A DNA stretch of 64,000 nt, taken from the NCBI GenBank assembly GCA_016748015.1, contig JAAOMT010000299.1, positions 977,924 to 1,041,923 on the forward strand. Reading direction: 5' to 3'. Position numbers and translations under genes: made by a program. The DNA comes from Geosiphon pyriformis (Eukaryota > Glomeromycota > Glomeromycetes > Archaeosporales > Geosiphonaceae). This document shows positions 12,323-23,924 of the stretch, one piece after another (position 1 is the stretch's first letter; each line of letters opens with the position of its first letter). Below the pieces are notes generated by a model. It was not told the origin of the DNA. It did no database searches and saw nothing but the letters and a program-made list of their open reading frames with translations.

Positions 12323-13986
12323 CTAATTCTCAGACATCATTGGAATCCGAAACTCATCATCAATCTCCGGCCACAAAATCGTTGTAATGAAATTAATCAA
12401 AGAGATTTTCTGAAGATTTCGATGGGTTCTCGATGAGTCAGAAAAAATGAGTTGATATTCCTGAAGCATATTATGAAAGGCTTGACGAGATTTGGGAAAA
12501 TCATAATCGAATATGACGATGTATGAGTGTTGACCGATCTCAGTATGGGAAAGGGTGTTTGATGTCAAGTTCTCACTGGAAGTCTGGATGGATCTTGATA
12601 TATCTGGAATCAAACATTTTTTGACATAACTTCTCAGGGAAGATAACATATTAAATATACATATTAGAAGGGTAACCGGAGCGCGAAAACACGAATACAA
12701 AGTTAAAATACAACCTTATTATTCGTACAATGATCACATGAGAAAAACGTCGAGTGATAAATCGCAGTTCTTTAACCGGGCCAGAATTATCCATTAATTT
12801 ATCCTTTTCATCTACAATATAATTTTTAAAGGAAGAGATCTCTGATTTTACACTGTGCCTGTACGTGGTGTCAAATGCGATTAAATCAGTCATGAGTCGA
12901 TCTAAAGAGAAGTTTAAAGATCAAACTTTTATTAAAGATTCTTCGTCATACAATGAATAGTTTTGACAAGGAAACTTTTTCACGCCTTTTAAAAATGTTG
13001 ACTTCAAGTTGGTCTGATGATCATTGAATACGATCGGTGTAATTGATTTCTTCATTTCCATTGATTCATAATGTTTCAACTCCCAATACCATCGTCCCAG
13101 ATATCCAAATTGAAAATAATCAAGGTCTTTGGAGTTTTCCCTGATAAGAGATTGATACCTTGTATTTATCAAAACTTTAGGGAGAAGTGGTCATGGAATC
13201 ACAATGTCAAACTTTTTAACTTGGAGACTCAAAACAATTAAATTTTGTTTCTTGAAATTAAATTTCAAACCTGGCATATTAAGAAGGGATTCATTTAGCT
13301 TCTTAATATTCCTTCCTAAAGAATGATGAGACTCTCGTCTTGCTCCTTCTCCCTCTGAAATAATTTTTCGATCAAGAGATGGCCATAAGTATCGCAATTG
13401 TTTTGGTTTCTTTGACTCAGAGATAGCAGCCTCAGCAGTCAATTTAGAAGGTTCAAGAGACATTATTAATCCATTTTCAAAGGGATGGGAGATGTGATAA
13501 AGCGACGAGGCTAATGCGTGACGTTCGGAGAGGTGCCGAATATTCACGTCGAGCTATTAGGGATAGATCAGGGGATTTCTGACTTGGAATTGCATGGACT
13601 GAATTTTTTATGAATTCAGCTATGGCTAACTTGATGAATTCATAAACGGCAAACCTTTATATAATCATCTTCCAACACATGTAAAGGTCTTGGATCAATT
13701 TTTGTTGTACTCAAGGCATCAGGGAGAGATGCCTTTTTTTATCAAAATTTCATTATTACGAGCATAAATTGGATATCTAATTTATAAAAGAAAATACCTG
13801 CTCAACAGCCTTATATTTCTCATCGATATTTCTCTTCAGTTTGAATTGGTCCCTTTGCGCTTTTAATAATAAGTCAAAAATATCAACTAGATCAATTTCA
13901 GTTGGTAGCTCCATCTTTATCACTTGAACATAGAGTATATCTTTTATTCTAAATATAAGATGGGTAATTTCCATATTGATCTCCAC
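12323..13986 (-). pseudogene. unrecognised multi-exon gene, probably disrupted
   Basis: Read on the minus strand. Exon 1 (ATG at 13,986 or the internal Met of MELPTEIDLVDIF) ends AVEQ before GTATTTTC. A short exon follows (ASLPDALSTTK to DDYIK). Then one frame stays open from about 13,560 to 12,690 except for two TGA codons at 13,193-13,191 and 12,923-12,921. A last block (12,615-12,323) ends in PMMSEN and TAG. Base composition and codon use resemble the host genes, not the transposons. Both TGAs could come from CGA (Arg) by one C-to-T change, or unseen short introns may remove them. I do not recognise the family. It lies divergent to the Mdm35 gene, 165 bp apart. Confidence 0.4.
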
Positions 13987-14126
13987 AAATGTTATTTATG
14001 CGAGATTATTATATCAGATTAAATCATTAAACCTAATCGTTTGATTAGAATAACCAATATTGCATGAAATTTTAAACTTTTGTTTTTTTAATTGGGTAAA
14101 TTACTGAGCTCCCACCAATACAATAA

Positions 14127-14495
<369 letters not shown>

Positions 14496-14529
14496 CTCAT
14501 GGAAATTAACTCGTCAAGTCGAAAGGTAA

Positions 14530-16750
14530 ATGGAAAAAAAGAGCAATGATCTTATATCCAAAATTTTAACATTTTAAAAGACAAGTTAAAATAATTTTTT
14601 CAATTATAGCAAATGAATAAAGTATTGACATTCAGGCTTTCAATATTTTAAAGTGATTTAATTATAAAATTTTTACTAATGTATTAAAAGTAGTAATACA
14701 ACAAAAATTTTATCCCACATATTATTCATATTATTGTCTTTTCTAGCCATTAAAAAAAAACTTTACACAGACAATTATATTTAATCTTGTACTGTTTTTA
14801 AAGTATTTTCAGATTATTTTGGTAGTTGGATTTAAGTTGAATTTTTGTTTGCTTTTTTACCAATAATTAACTAATTTACCCAAATTTATTTTAACTGATA
14901 TTGTTTTGTAATTTGTATTTCAAGCTATTAATTTCAATATTTATAAAGACAATTTATGTACTTTACTTAAAAAAATATAGTTAATAATCTTATAAATATT
15001 TTTAAAATTGCAGAATTTTTTTCCATTTTTTTAATTATTCTTATTTAAATTATAATAAATTATTTTTATTTAATGTTTTTGTTATAATATTGTTTATATA
15101 TAATGCTTAAATATTTTTTTAATTGATATGTTAGCATAAATTTTTATTATTATTTTATTTTTAAACAATAAATAAATTTTCAAAAAAATTCCAATTTTTT
15201 TTAATTTATTTATATATTTAATTAATTTATTGTTAATTAATTATTATTTATATTATACTTTAATAAAATATGATCTAACTATTATTTTAAATTATATAAT
15301 AAATAATTACCATATAAATATGTAATTTATGTTTTTATTACATATAATTAGTTACTTAAGTTATATATTTATATTTTTTTTAATATTAAAAAATTTAACA
15401 ATTTTAATAAAACCAAACTGAAATTCAAAACAAAACAATTATAATTTTTGTATTTAAAAACTAATAACAAATCAAAAATAAAGCCAATTAAAAAAATATT
15501 ACAAATATTTTTCAAAGTTAAATTATTAGTAATATTAAAAATTATAAAATAGTTATTAATTAAAAATTTTTTACATTTTATTTTATATTTTAAATTAAAT
15601 ATTCAAATTTTATTTTTATAATTAGTGCTAAATTCTAAATAATTTTAAAATCAATTTAAAAATCCTAAAAACTTTTTATAATATTCTTTGAAAATTAATT
15701 TTTTAACAAAAAATAACAACAAATATTATAGAATAAAAGAATTAAAAATTAAAGTTTTAATATACAATTTTTATGATTTAACAAACTTAATAATAATAAA
15801 CTTTTTTTTAACTGTATTTAATATGTAAATAAAAAATAATTTAGCACTTTTTTTTTATATTAAATACAAAATTTATTAAGATAACTTTTATTATAATATT
15901 TTTTTCTTGTTATTGTTAACAATTTTTTATAAATATTAAAATAAATTTGAATTTTAAACAAATTACATGTATATTTTTTTTATTTAATATTAATTATAAA
16001 AATTAAAAATACTTAATATGTATTTAAGATAGCTTAATTATTTAAAAACAATTTCACAATATTATTAACCAAAATAATATTTAGAATTACAACAATTATA
16101 TAAAGTTTTATCATAATAAAAAACAATAAATTAATAATTTTAATATTTAAACCAAATATTTATGTTAAAAAATAAATTATAACATATTTACAATTTTAAA
16201 TGTATTAAAATTTCTTAAAATTTTATTTACATAAACAAAACTACAAAATAAATTAACATTAAACAAAAATTTTTTAGTTTTAAAAAATCTAAAATACTAT
16301 AACTACAAAAAATTATTATTAAAAAACAAAATAATTTACAAATATTTTTAGTACAATATTTAAAATAATCAATTATTTTATTAAATTAAACAAATATAAA
16401 ACAAGTTTTTTTATTAATAAAACATAATTTAATTAAAAATTTGATTATTTTTATTTATAAACTAATTAATTAATATTATATTAAAATACTTTAAAGATTT
16501 TACAACAAAAAAATAGCCAATTTTATTCAGAAATTTAGTTAAAAAAAGAGTTTTTTAATTATTAAAAACATTTACAATAATATTATTCAAAAACAAATAA
16601 TATTTAAAAAAATCTTTAAAAACTTTAATTAAAAAACATTTAAAAAAACTAATTTTTAAATAAACTAAATAAATAAATTTAAAAACTTTTATTTTAAATC
16701 TGTAAATTTAAAAGTTTGAATTTAAAAAATTTGGTTAAAATACTACTATT
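14530..16750. other. AT desert
   Basis: About 2.2 kb of extremely AT-rich sequence with homopolymer A/T tracts, no frame over about 60 codons and no recognisable repeat unit. It may be a decayed transposon. Confidence 0.6.
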
Positions 16751-17935
16751 ATTTTTTTTTTTTACATTTTAATGAATGAAATCCAAACACTACCTAGTAC
16801 TATACATCATGCAAATGATCTAAACTAGGTGTAAATCATGTATTTTCTACATGTAACCAGTCACTCAAGCCAATCAAAACAACACTAGACACTTATATAA
16901 ACAGAAATCATATTACCTACACCAAAAAAAAACAGACAAGATTTACAAAACCCAAAGCTAATACCAAAGGCATCAGTGATACCTAATAACTTAACCACAC
17001 TAGCTGAAAGTAACTTAGAGGGGCCTATAACAGAAAGAGGGAGAGAACTATTACATGGAATTAAACTATTTTTCTCTATAAGAGACCTGTATCTAGCACG
17101 AACCAGCCAAATCTCCTCCCAAAAAGCAAGACAAAATTTACACACAAAATTCATGACAGTTAGAGTCGCCACTTTGGAATCCTTAAAAACAGTAACTAAT
17201 TCATGGTATCAATTATTAAAAACAAAACCTTTACATAGAGCTGTGTCAACCACAGCACTAGAAACACAATTTGACAACAACTGTAAGACACACAAAGAAA
17301 AACAAGAAAAACCAGTATAAGCCTCCCAAGCAGATGCATGAATATCAACCAACTGAGTGTGCGCAGAAGCATCAGATGGGCAAGAAAACACATGGTCAGA
17401 GACTTTAACATCACCACAATAAAGACATATCATGCTGAGATAGCACTTATCATACAAATGTTTGCGCACAGTTACAGAAAGCTGGTGATGTAATGTCTTC
17501 ATGAAATATGTTTGACAGTCGGCAGTATGTTTACTGGTAAAACTAACAGCCAAATAAGAATCTGGATGCCACACCAAAGAAGATCTGAACCAATTCACAT
17601 CTGAATACAAGTTACTTAGTATGACCCAAGAGCCTGAACCCACCTTCCAACCCACATAATGAACTGATCAGAAAACATCACGGACAAAGTATTTAGAACT
17701 ATCAGAGACCATAGTACCACCAGCTTTTAGAAACTGTTCATTGATTGAAGAAGGCAGACAAAAGTCAGAAAAAGCAGCAGCCTTAGCAAACTCATTAGTG
17801 TGCTCATTGCTCATAATACCAGAATGACCTTTGACTTTAACCCAATTTATGTCCAACTGTTTACGATGAATGATGTTAGCAATGTGGTGGCGTTCAATCC
17901 AGTACTGATTCCTGAAATCACTATTATTAATTATA
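16750..17935 (-). mobile_element. LINE 3' fragment: RNase H C-terminus, CCHC-like tail and 3' UTR
   Basis: One minus-strand frame runs from about 17,930 to 16,885 with in-frame TGA stops near 17,668 and 17,209. It carries the end of an RNase H domain (VKVKGHSGIMSNEHTNEFAK), then a Cys/His segment (CLYCGDVKVSDHVFSC) and a basic tail (IWLVRARYRSLIEKN). The frame ends at 16,885 and a 3' UTR with TGTTTTGATTGGCTTGAGTG follows. The 5' end stops at about 17,935 in AT-rich DNA, the usual LINE 5' truncation. At least one TGA (NN-stop-YHEL) sits where Trp is expected. Confidence 0.8.
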
Positions 17936-18169
17936 ATAACAATATTAATATTTAAATTTTTTTAAAATTTACTTAATATAAAAATTTTAGCATAATATAA
18001 TTTATTTTTAATTTAAAATTAATATTTTTTGCTTAGTTTTGTAATAATTAAAATTGTGTTTTTGTTTTTTATACTATTTTACAATGTTTTTTGGTTTATT
18101 ATATATATATATATAAATTATATTTTAATTTTTATTAATATTTTTTTAAATTATTTTTAATTTTATTAT

Positions 18170-18787
18170 TTTTATTATTATAATATTATAGATTGAAATA
18201 ATAAGTTGATAGATAACAAAAGAGAACAGAATTATAAGATAATAAAAATAATTAAAGAAAAAATTACAATAAAGAAGCAAATTAAATGAGTAAAAATTTA
18301 ATATATATAATTAGTCTTATAGAAATTACAGTTATAAATCTTTTCAGAAAATTTAAAAATAGAGAAATAGTGTATAATTATTAACAAAATGATAATAATA
18401 ATATTATTTTATGTCTTAACTTAACAATTTTTAGAATTAATAACAGATATTATTGTGTTTTTTAATTTTTTTTTATTCAATAAATTACAAAAATAAGCAA
18501 TTGCTTCTTAAATTAATTTTAATAATACAAATCAAGAAAAAAAAAAGATAAATTATGTGAATACTAACAAGTAATTTTTTATTTCAAAATGTTTAAATAT
18601 TTAAAAATAAGAAAAAAAAAATAAGCAATATAAAAGAAAGTAATTAATAGTAAATTTTATTTTATTACTTTGATTATATTCTTTTACAGTTAAAAAATTT
18701 ATTATTTATATAGCTATTAAAAGTAATTAATAATTAGACCAGTAATTAGATTAATAATTAGGCTAATAGTTAAATTAATAATCAAGT
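18170..18787 (-). repeat. right arm of the long inverted repeat
   Basis: Reverse complement of 10,869-11,490, ending in three to five 12-bp units (TTAATAATTAGACCAGTAAT and similar). It stops abruptly at 18,787, where a family 1 LTR fragment begins mid-sequence. Confidence 0.7.
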
Positions 18788-18848
18788 GTTGATAATGGCA
18801 AAAGTGATTAATATTTTTAATTAAGTAATAATAATATAAATTTAATGA

Positions 18849-19687
18849 TGTTACAGGGGTGTTTTTTTGGTATATTTTAATTGTTGATCTCCCATTTTAA
18901 TTGCAATTAGTCTCTTGTAAGTTCCTTGATTTTTATGTGTTAGATATTAATGATAATATACTGAAGGTTTCTTTTTGATGTTGTGATGTAAGTCTTCTCT
19001 TTAATTCTAGTTGTTTTTGTATGTTGTGTACTTCTTCCAAGAGACTAATCTGAAATCTATCTACTGTCTGGGGTCTTCTCTGAAACTATTCTTGCAATTG
19101 CCTAATGTGTTTCTCTAATCTAGAAACATAGAATGTTAATAGCCTTTTCGTGATTTCCTTAAGTATATAATAAAGCTTTTTTAATTTAATTAATAACCAC
19201 ATAAATAATCTTGATCAGGAATTATTCTTTCAAAGGATTCAAAGATGGAATGATAGTTTCATTCGCTAAAAAAGGTATGTGAATTCTATTGTTAACCTTG
19301 TAATTGTGATGTTCATTCAATTTATTATTTTTATTAATTCTTTTTGAATAAGATTTTATTTTAGATATTTGTTGCTTTTAGTTAAAGCTGTTTTTTTTCA
19401 TCATTAAAAACTATTGTATATATATATAATTATTGTTTTACAAAATAATGTCTTGTAATACTCTATTTCTGTTATTTCTAAATAGTGCTTGCTGCTATTG
19501 TAAAATAGTGCTTACTGCTTTTGCATGATAGTGCTTGCTGCTATTGTAAAATAGTGCTTGCTGCTATTACACGATAGTGCTTGCTGTTATTTGTAAATCA
19601 TTTCTTTTTATAAATTGTTGCTGTGCTATTTTATGATTGGCTAATTTATATTATTTATAATTCCTATTAAATTCTTGAACTGTAACA
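18849..19687 (-). repeat. 3' LTR of element 3
   Basis: 839 bp, TGTTAC...GTAACA in plus orientation. It holds five 23-bp units of the AATAGTGCTTGCTGCTATTGT type at 19,480-19,595. The partner LTR has two, which accounts exactly for its 69-bp shorter length. Confidence 0.92.
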
Positions 19688-19694
19688 TTATCTT

Positions 19695-20010
19695 CTCCTT
19701 TCAAGATTGAGCTCTGTCAAAATTGAAGTTAATTTTTTCATTGAATTCTAAGTTGCTATAGTAGTCCAATATTGTATTATTAACTTGTTGTTGTAATTTT
19801 TGAAATTATAAGTTCATAAGTCGTCCAATACTGTTGGTTGTTATTATGTTCATGATTGGATTCAGTAATACTTTGTGACAATTTTTCAAATGCTTTGAAA
19901 ATTCTGTAAACTGCTTTTTGAATTGAATGTACTGTTGGTTTTTTCAATAAAACTTTCTAATTGTTGAATTATTGCTTTGTCAAATACTCTAATTGATGGG
20001 TGGGTTTATA
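19695..20010 (-). pseudogene. 3' ORF remnant of element 3
   Basis: Encodes an SIGRLMNL and TILDYYSN-like C-terminal segment matching the inner element (YIGKLTEL, IILDYYLK), ending in a FDRAQS-type tail directly before the purine tract. The N-terminal half is missing along with integrase. Confidence 0.6.
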
Positions 20011-20014
20011 ATTT

Positions 20015-20460
20015 TTACATGTGTTTCATTCTTAACAAACAGTCAGCATTGGCATTTTTGGTACTTTCTTTGTATTTGATAATATAATTATATGGTGCTA
20101 ATATTTGTAACCATCTGGTGTATTTTCCTTTCAGCACTTTCTTGTTATTTAACCAGACCAGATCTCTATGATCTGTGGTAATATCAAAGAGTTTGTACTG
20201 TAAATATGTGTAAAAGTAAACACAACTCCAGACTACTGCTAAGTATTTCAGTTCATGTGCTGCGTAGTTTTGCTCTGCCATACTGAGACTTTTATTAACA
20301 TAAGCAATTACACATTCTCTTCTATTATCATCTTTTTGTGAAAAAATGGCTCTAAGTCCAGTTCCAGAGGCATCTGTGACCAAAATGAATTTCTTGTTAA
20401 AATCCAAATAGATCATTATTGATGATTCAATGAGCTTTTGCCTAAGGTACTCAAAAGCTT
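20015..20460 (-). pseudogene. RNase H domain of element 3
   Basis: An intact frame of about 133 codons carries the Ty3 RNase H landmarks: a TDASGTGLRAIFSQ first-Asp block, YAAHELKYLAVVW around the Glu, ITTDHRDLVWL with the third acidic residue, and an ANADCLLRM end. It removes the RNA strand during reverse transcription. It lies downstream of RT in the same pol. Confidence 0.85.
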
Positions 20461-21365
20461 TTTGCTGTGTTTTGGTCCATTCAAATTTTACATTTTTGGA
20501 TAGTAGATAATTAAAAGATTTGGCAATGTTTGAAAAGTTTTCTACAAAGTGGCAGTAGTAAGATGCAAGTCCTAAAAAGCTTCTAACTTCTGAAATATTT
20601 CAAGATACTGGAAAATTTTTCACTTTGTCTATTTTTGATGGATCTGGTTTTATTCTATTTTTTCCAACTATGTGTCCTAGAAATGCTAGCTCATTTTTCT
20701 AAATTTAATTTAAGTCCAGCATGTCTCAATCTCTCAAAAACTTGTTGTAAATGTTGGAGATGATCTGTGAATTTTGGTGAGAAAACATTTGTATTGTCCA
20801 AGTAGACAACAACAAATTGCCACAGAATTTTGGAGTAAATTACATCCATTAGTCTTTGAAATGTTGTGAGAGCATTTGTTAATCCAAATGGCATTACATT
20901 GAACTCATAATTGCCATTTTGTGTTGTGAATACTGTTTTATGCCTGTTTTTTGGGTCCATTTCTACTTGCCAGTATTCACTGATCAAGTCAAGTATAGAA
21001 AACCATTTTGCTCCTCCAAAAATATCAAAGATTTTGTCAATTAATGGTATTGGGTATGAATCTTTGGTTGTTTTGCTGTTTAGTTTGCAATAGTTAACGC
21101 AAAATCTAATTTTTCCATTCTTTTTCCTTACTAAAACAACTGGTGAGGATCATGGGCTCATTGATAGTTGGATTATTCCTTTTTCTAACATGCTTTGAAC
21201 TTCTTTTCTGATAAAATTATGTTCTATTGATGGGACATGGTAAGTGCGTTGTTTTTCAGATCTGGTATCTCCAATGAAGATTTGGTGTTAAACCAAGTTG
21301 GTTCTTCCAAATTTGCCATTTTGTGAAAATATATCAGAGTATTTTAAAATTAATGCTTTTAATTG
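20460..21365 (-). pseudogene. reverse transcriptase of element 3
   Basis: Motifs in order are a PWSSPVVLVRKK-like fingers block (with a TGA), the linker, EYWQVEMDPKNRHKTVFTTQ, MPFGLTNALTTFQRLMD, then the catalytic VVYLDNTNVFS (20,790-20,830), which has Asn for the second Asp of YxDD. The thumb includes a GHIVGK-like block near 20,690. A few stops and frame breaks are present. Confidence 0.85.
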
Positions 21366-22250
21366 TCACTGTTGGTCAAGATCCATTGTTCCAATGTTTA
21401 ATTTGGCCAATTCTTCTGGCGTAAATTGATAGCATTTCAACAGTTGTTGCCAATTTATTGAAGTAAGTTCACAGTAGAGGGCAATTTCTGAGAAATTTAG
21501 AATTTCTTGTAGTGTTAACATGTTTTTTAGCTCCATTCCGAAGTATTCAATGATGATATCTTCTGGAATGTAGACAGGTTCTTCTGTGGTGTTTGCGATA
21601 GGAATTTTTATCCATTGAGTTTTATTAGCTAGAATAAAAAGGTTAGTAAGTCCTATAAGAAACTGTTGGCAAGTTTTTGGATAAGGCTCAAATATTAGGT
21701 CTTTTTCTTTAATTGTCCTTTTTATTCTTATTTCTGATTTTCCATATGATAGGAGTGTGATGAACCATTCAGTTTTAATTATTTTGCTTTTTTCCTCTAT
21801 TGTTTTAGTGAAATTTACTTCAATTCCTTTTCCTGTCAATTTAAAACCAAAAGTTCCTCTTATTGTTTGTAACAATTCCTCATGATTTTCTATTGGCACA
21901 AATTTCCCAATTTTTACTAATGGTAGGAAAATTGCTTGTGTAATCTTTTCCTTAGATTCAATGATATAAGGCTTTTCTGAATTGTTCTGTAGCAAAACCA
22001 TCAAATTTCCAGTGTATCCAGAGTCAATTATTCTTCTTTGAATGCTTATTCCTTTTTTCACGAGGCTTGATCACAATGCTATTTGAATCATTATTCCTGG
22101 CAGAATTTCAACTGCTATTTTTAGGTCGATTTTGGTGATGCTTCTGGATGGTAATATTGTGAATTTGTCTTCCAAATAACATAGATTGAATCCGGCATCA
22201 GTTGGATAGGCTCTTTCAGGTATTATTTCTAAGTGTCTGTTGTCAAAGTA
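21366..22250 (-). pseudogene. dUTPase domain and RT linker of element 3
   Basis: Trimeric dUTPase motifs: motif 1 TDAGFNL (the usual Asp is Asn), motif 2 SSLVKKGIS preceded by a TGA where Arg is expected, motif 3 RIIDSGYTGNL with its Asp, motif 4 EKITQAIFLPL and an eroded motif 5 (RGTFGFKLTG). A 231-codon frame (22,061-21,366) covers motif 3 onward plus a linker to RT. dUTPase would lower dUTP near the reverse-transcribing particle. The motif 1 and 5 changes make activity doubtful. Confidence 0.85.
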
Positions 22251-23020
22251 TTAGATGTTAATCACCTGTTTTAGGTTAGTATAGGCTACAAATTTTTCTG
22301 ACTTGGGACCATCAGGTGAATCTTGTTGATTTATTAATTGATTTTGAGACTGCTGATTCTCAATTTCCATTTTTCTTTTTAAGTCCCTTTCATCTTGACA
22401 CTTTTTACAGCACTGATTTTGACATGGGATAAAACAGTTTTCGCAGAGGTAAGTGTTAATTTGGGCAAGGTATTGTTTTTGCTTTTGTTGAGTGGGGCAT
22501 AGTTGTTGGTAGTAGTCCTGAAATTCATCCACTGGGTCAAACATGTTGTAGCTGGCAACTTCATTGGCTACTTCAGCTGACTCTTTCCAATATCGTATTT
22601 CTTCAGCAGTTCCTTCTCTTACTTTGGCTTGTGTGGTGTTGTATAACTCATTCTTATCATGTGGGTAGTGCTGCAGTCTTCTTAATGCTCTGTTAAACAC
22701 TGCTTCAAACAGTGTTCTTCCTCTTACCCAGTCACAAATGAGGATCATGTATTGATAAGTTGCATCACACGTTCCTTTTCTGCCTGGTATGTTATTCCAG
22801 TTGCACTCTTTTGGTAACAGTTCTCCACAAGTGAGGCACAGTTTCTCATCCCATTTTCCGTGTCTTTTTGGGTAACTGTATTTTTCTTTGTTACAACAGT
22901 TATAAAAGTAGTGGGTGAGGTTTCTTGGGTCTTTGTCCAGTGTGCTGCATGCAGTTATAGATGAGAGTTTTTTCTTGCAAACTGAGCATTTTAACTTTGG
23001 TCTGCATCACTGGTGGTTTC
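22251..23020 (-). pseudogene. Cys-rich domain between protease and dUTPase (element 3)
   Basis: Cysteine pairs KCSVC, then NCC, then HGKWDEKLCLTCGELLPKEC, then a helical middle (EAVFNRALRRLQHYPHDKNE), then YYQQLCPTQQKQKQYLAQIN and a second cluster CENCFIPCQNQCCKKC. The same order and spacing occur at 35,860-36,480 and 42,560-43,080, so it is a real domain. Probably two zinc sites flanking a helical core. I know no family that matches. Confidence 0.75.
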
Positions 23021-23029
23021 TTTATGGAC

Positions 23030-23900
23030 TTACCTAGTTCCATTCGGATTTTTTTTTACTGGTCTATATTGATACAGCTGGTAGTTCTGTTCTTTGGTTA
23101 TCAGCCCAAAAGAGCTGATAGGTTTTAATGGCTGGTAGTGCTGAATTTTCTTTAAATTCAAAGATAGGTCTTTGGTTGGTGCTGGGTTTTTGAAAGTGGC
23201 CACAGATGGCTGGAATTCTGGTCTGGTGGCCATTATAATTGATCAGAAGCTCTTGGGTGGTCTAGTCTAAGGTGTCATTGGTTTTTGTTAGCCAGTTATT
23301 CCCTACTAACACTTGATATTGTGTAGTGTCTATTATTAATACTTTTGTAGGTATTACTATGCCATTAATTTTAAAAGGGAATGAGTTAATTTTGCCATGA
23401 GACAGCTTTGTACTTCTATTGGCTATTATGATTTGGAACATTGTGGCACGATCAACTTTGAAACCCAGTTGGTTTACTAGTTGAAGCGTTACAATGCTTC
23501 CAGCAGATCCACTATCTAAGATAAGTTTAATTGGAGTATTGTTTATAGTGGCTTCCATATACATAGCAGTGATTGGGCATTTTTTGTCCAATGCTGCTCC
23601 ATTAAACATAGTCTTGTTTTTCTCTAATTCAAAAGAAAAAATAGCTACGAGGCTGCTATCTTCAGTGGCAACTGCTGGTGGTATTGTTTGGCTTAATTTG
23701 TTGGAGGAATTTTCAGTTCTGTTTATGTTTCTACCATCATTGTTTCTGATGATTAGATTTTCCAGTATATTAAGATAAGTTTGTTGATAATTTTGGTAGT
23801 TTGGATTGGTTTGCTGACTGGTTCTAGCACGGTTTGGATTCTTCTGGACCAATGCATTCTGGTTCCACATGGGCTGATTTTGGGGCTTGGGATGCCAATT
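23030..23900 (-). pseudogene. retropepsin of element 3
   Basis: A 202-codon frame with active site LILDSGSAGSIVT, a FPFKING-type flap region and VLVGNNWL near the end. DSG is intact. The stretch 23,233-23,030 is the linker toward the Cys-rich domain. Confidence 0.85.
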
Positions 23901-23924
23901 CGGGTTGGCTATTATGGGCTGTTG

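Noticed and set aside
14600-16750. Mitochondrial DNA insertion, suggested by extreme AT content
   Set aside because: No mitochondrial reading frame, rRNA or tRNA could be recognised.
19480-19600. CRISPR-like array
   Set aside because: The 23-bp units are contiguous tandem copies inside an LTR with no spacers.
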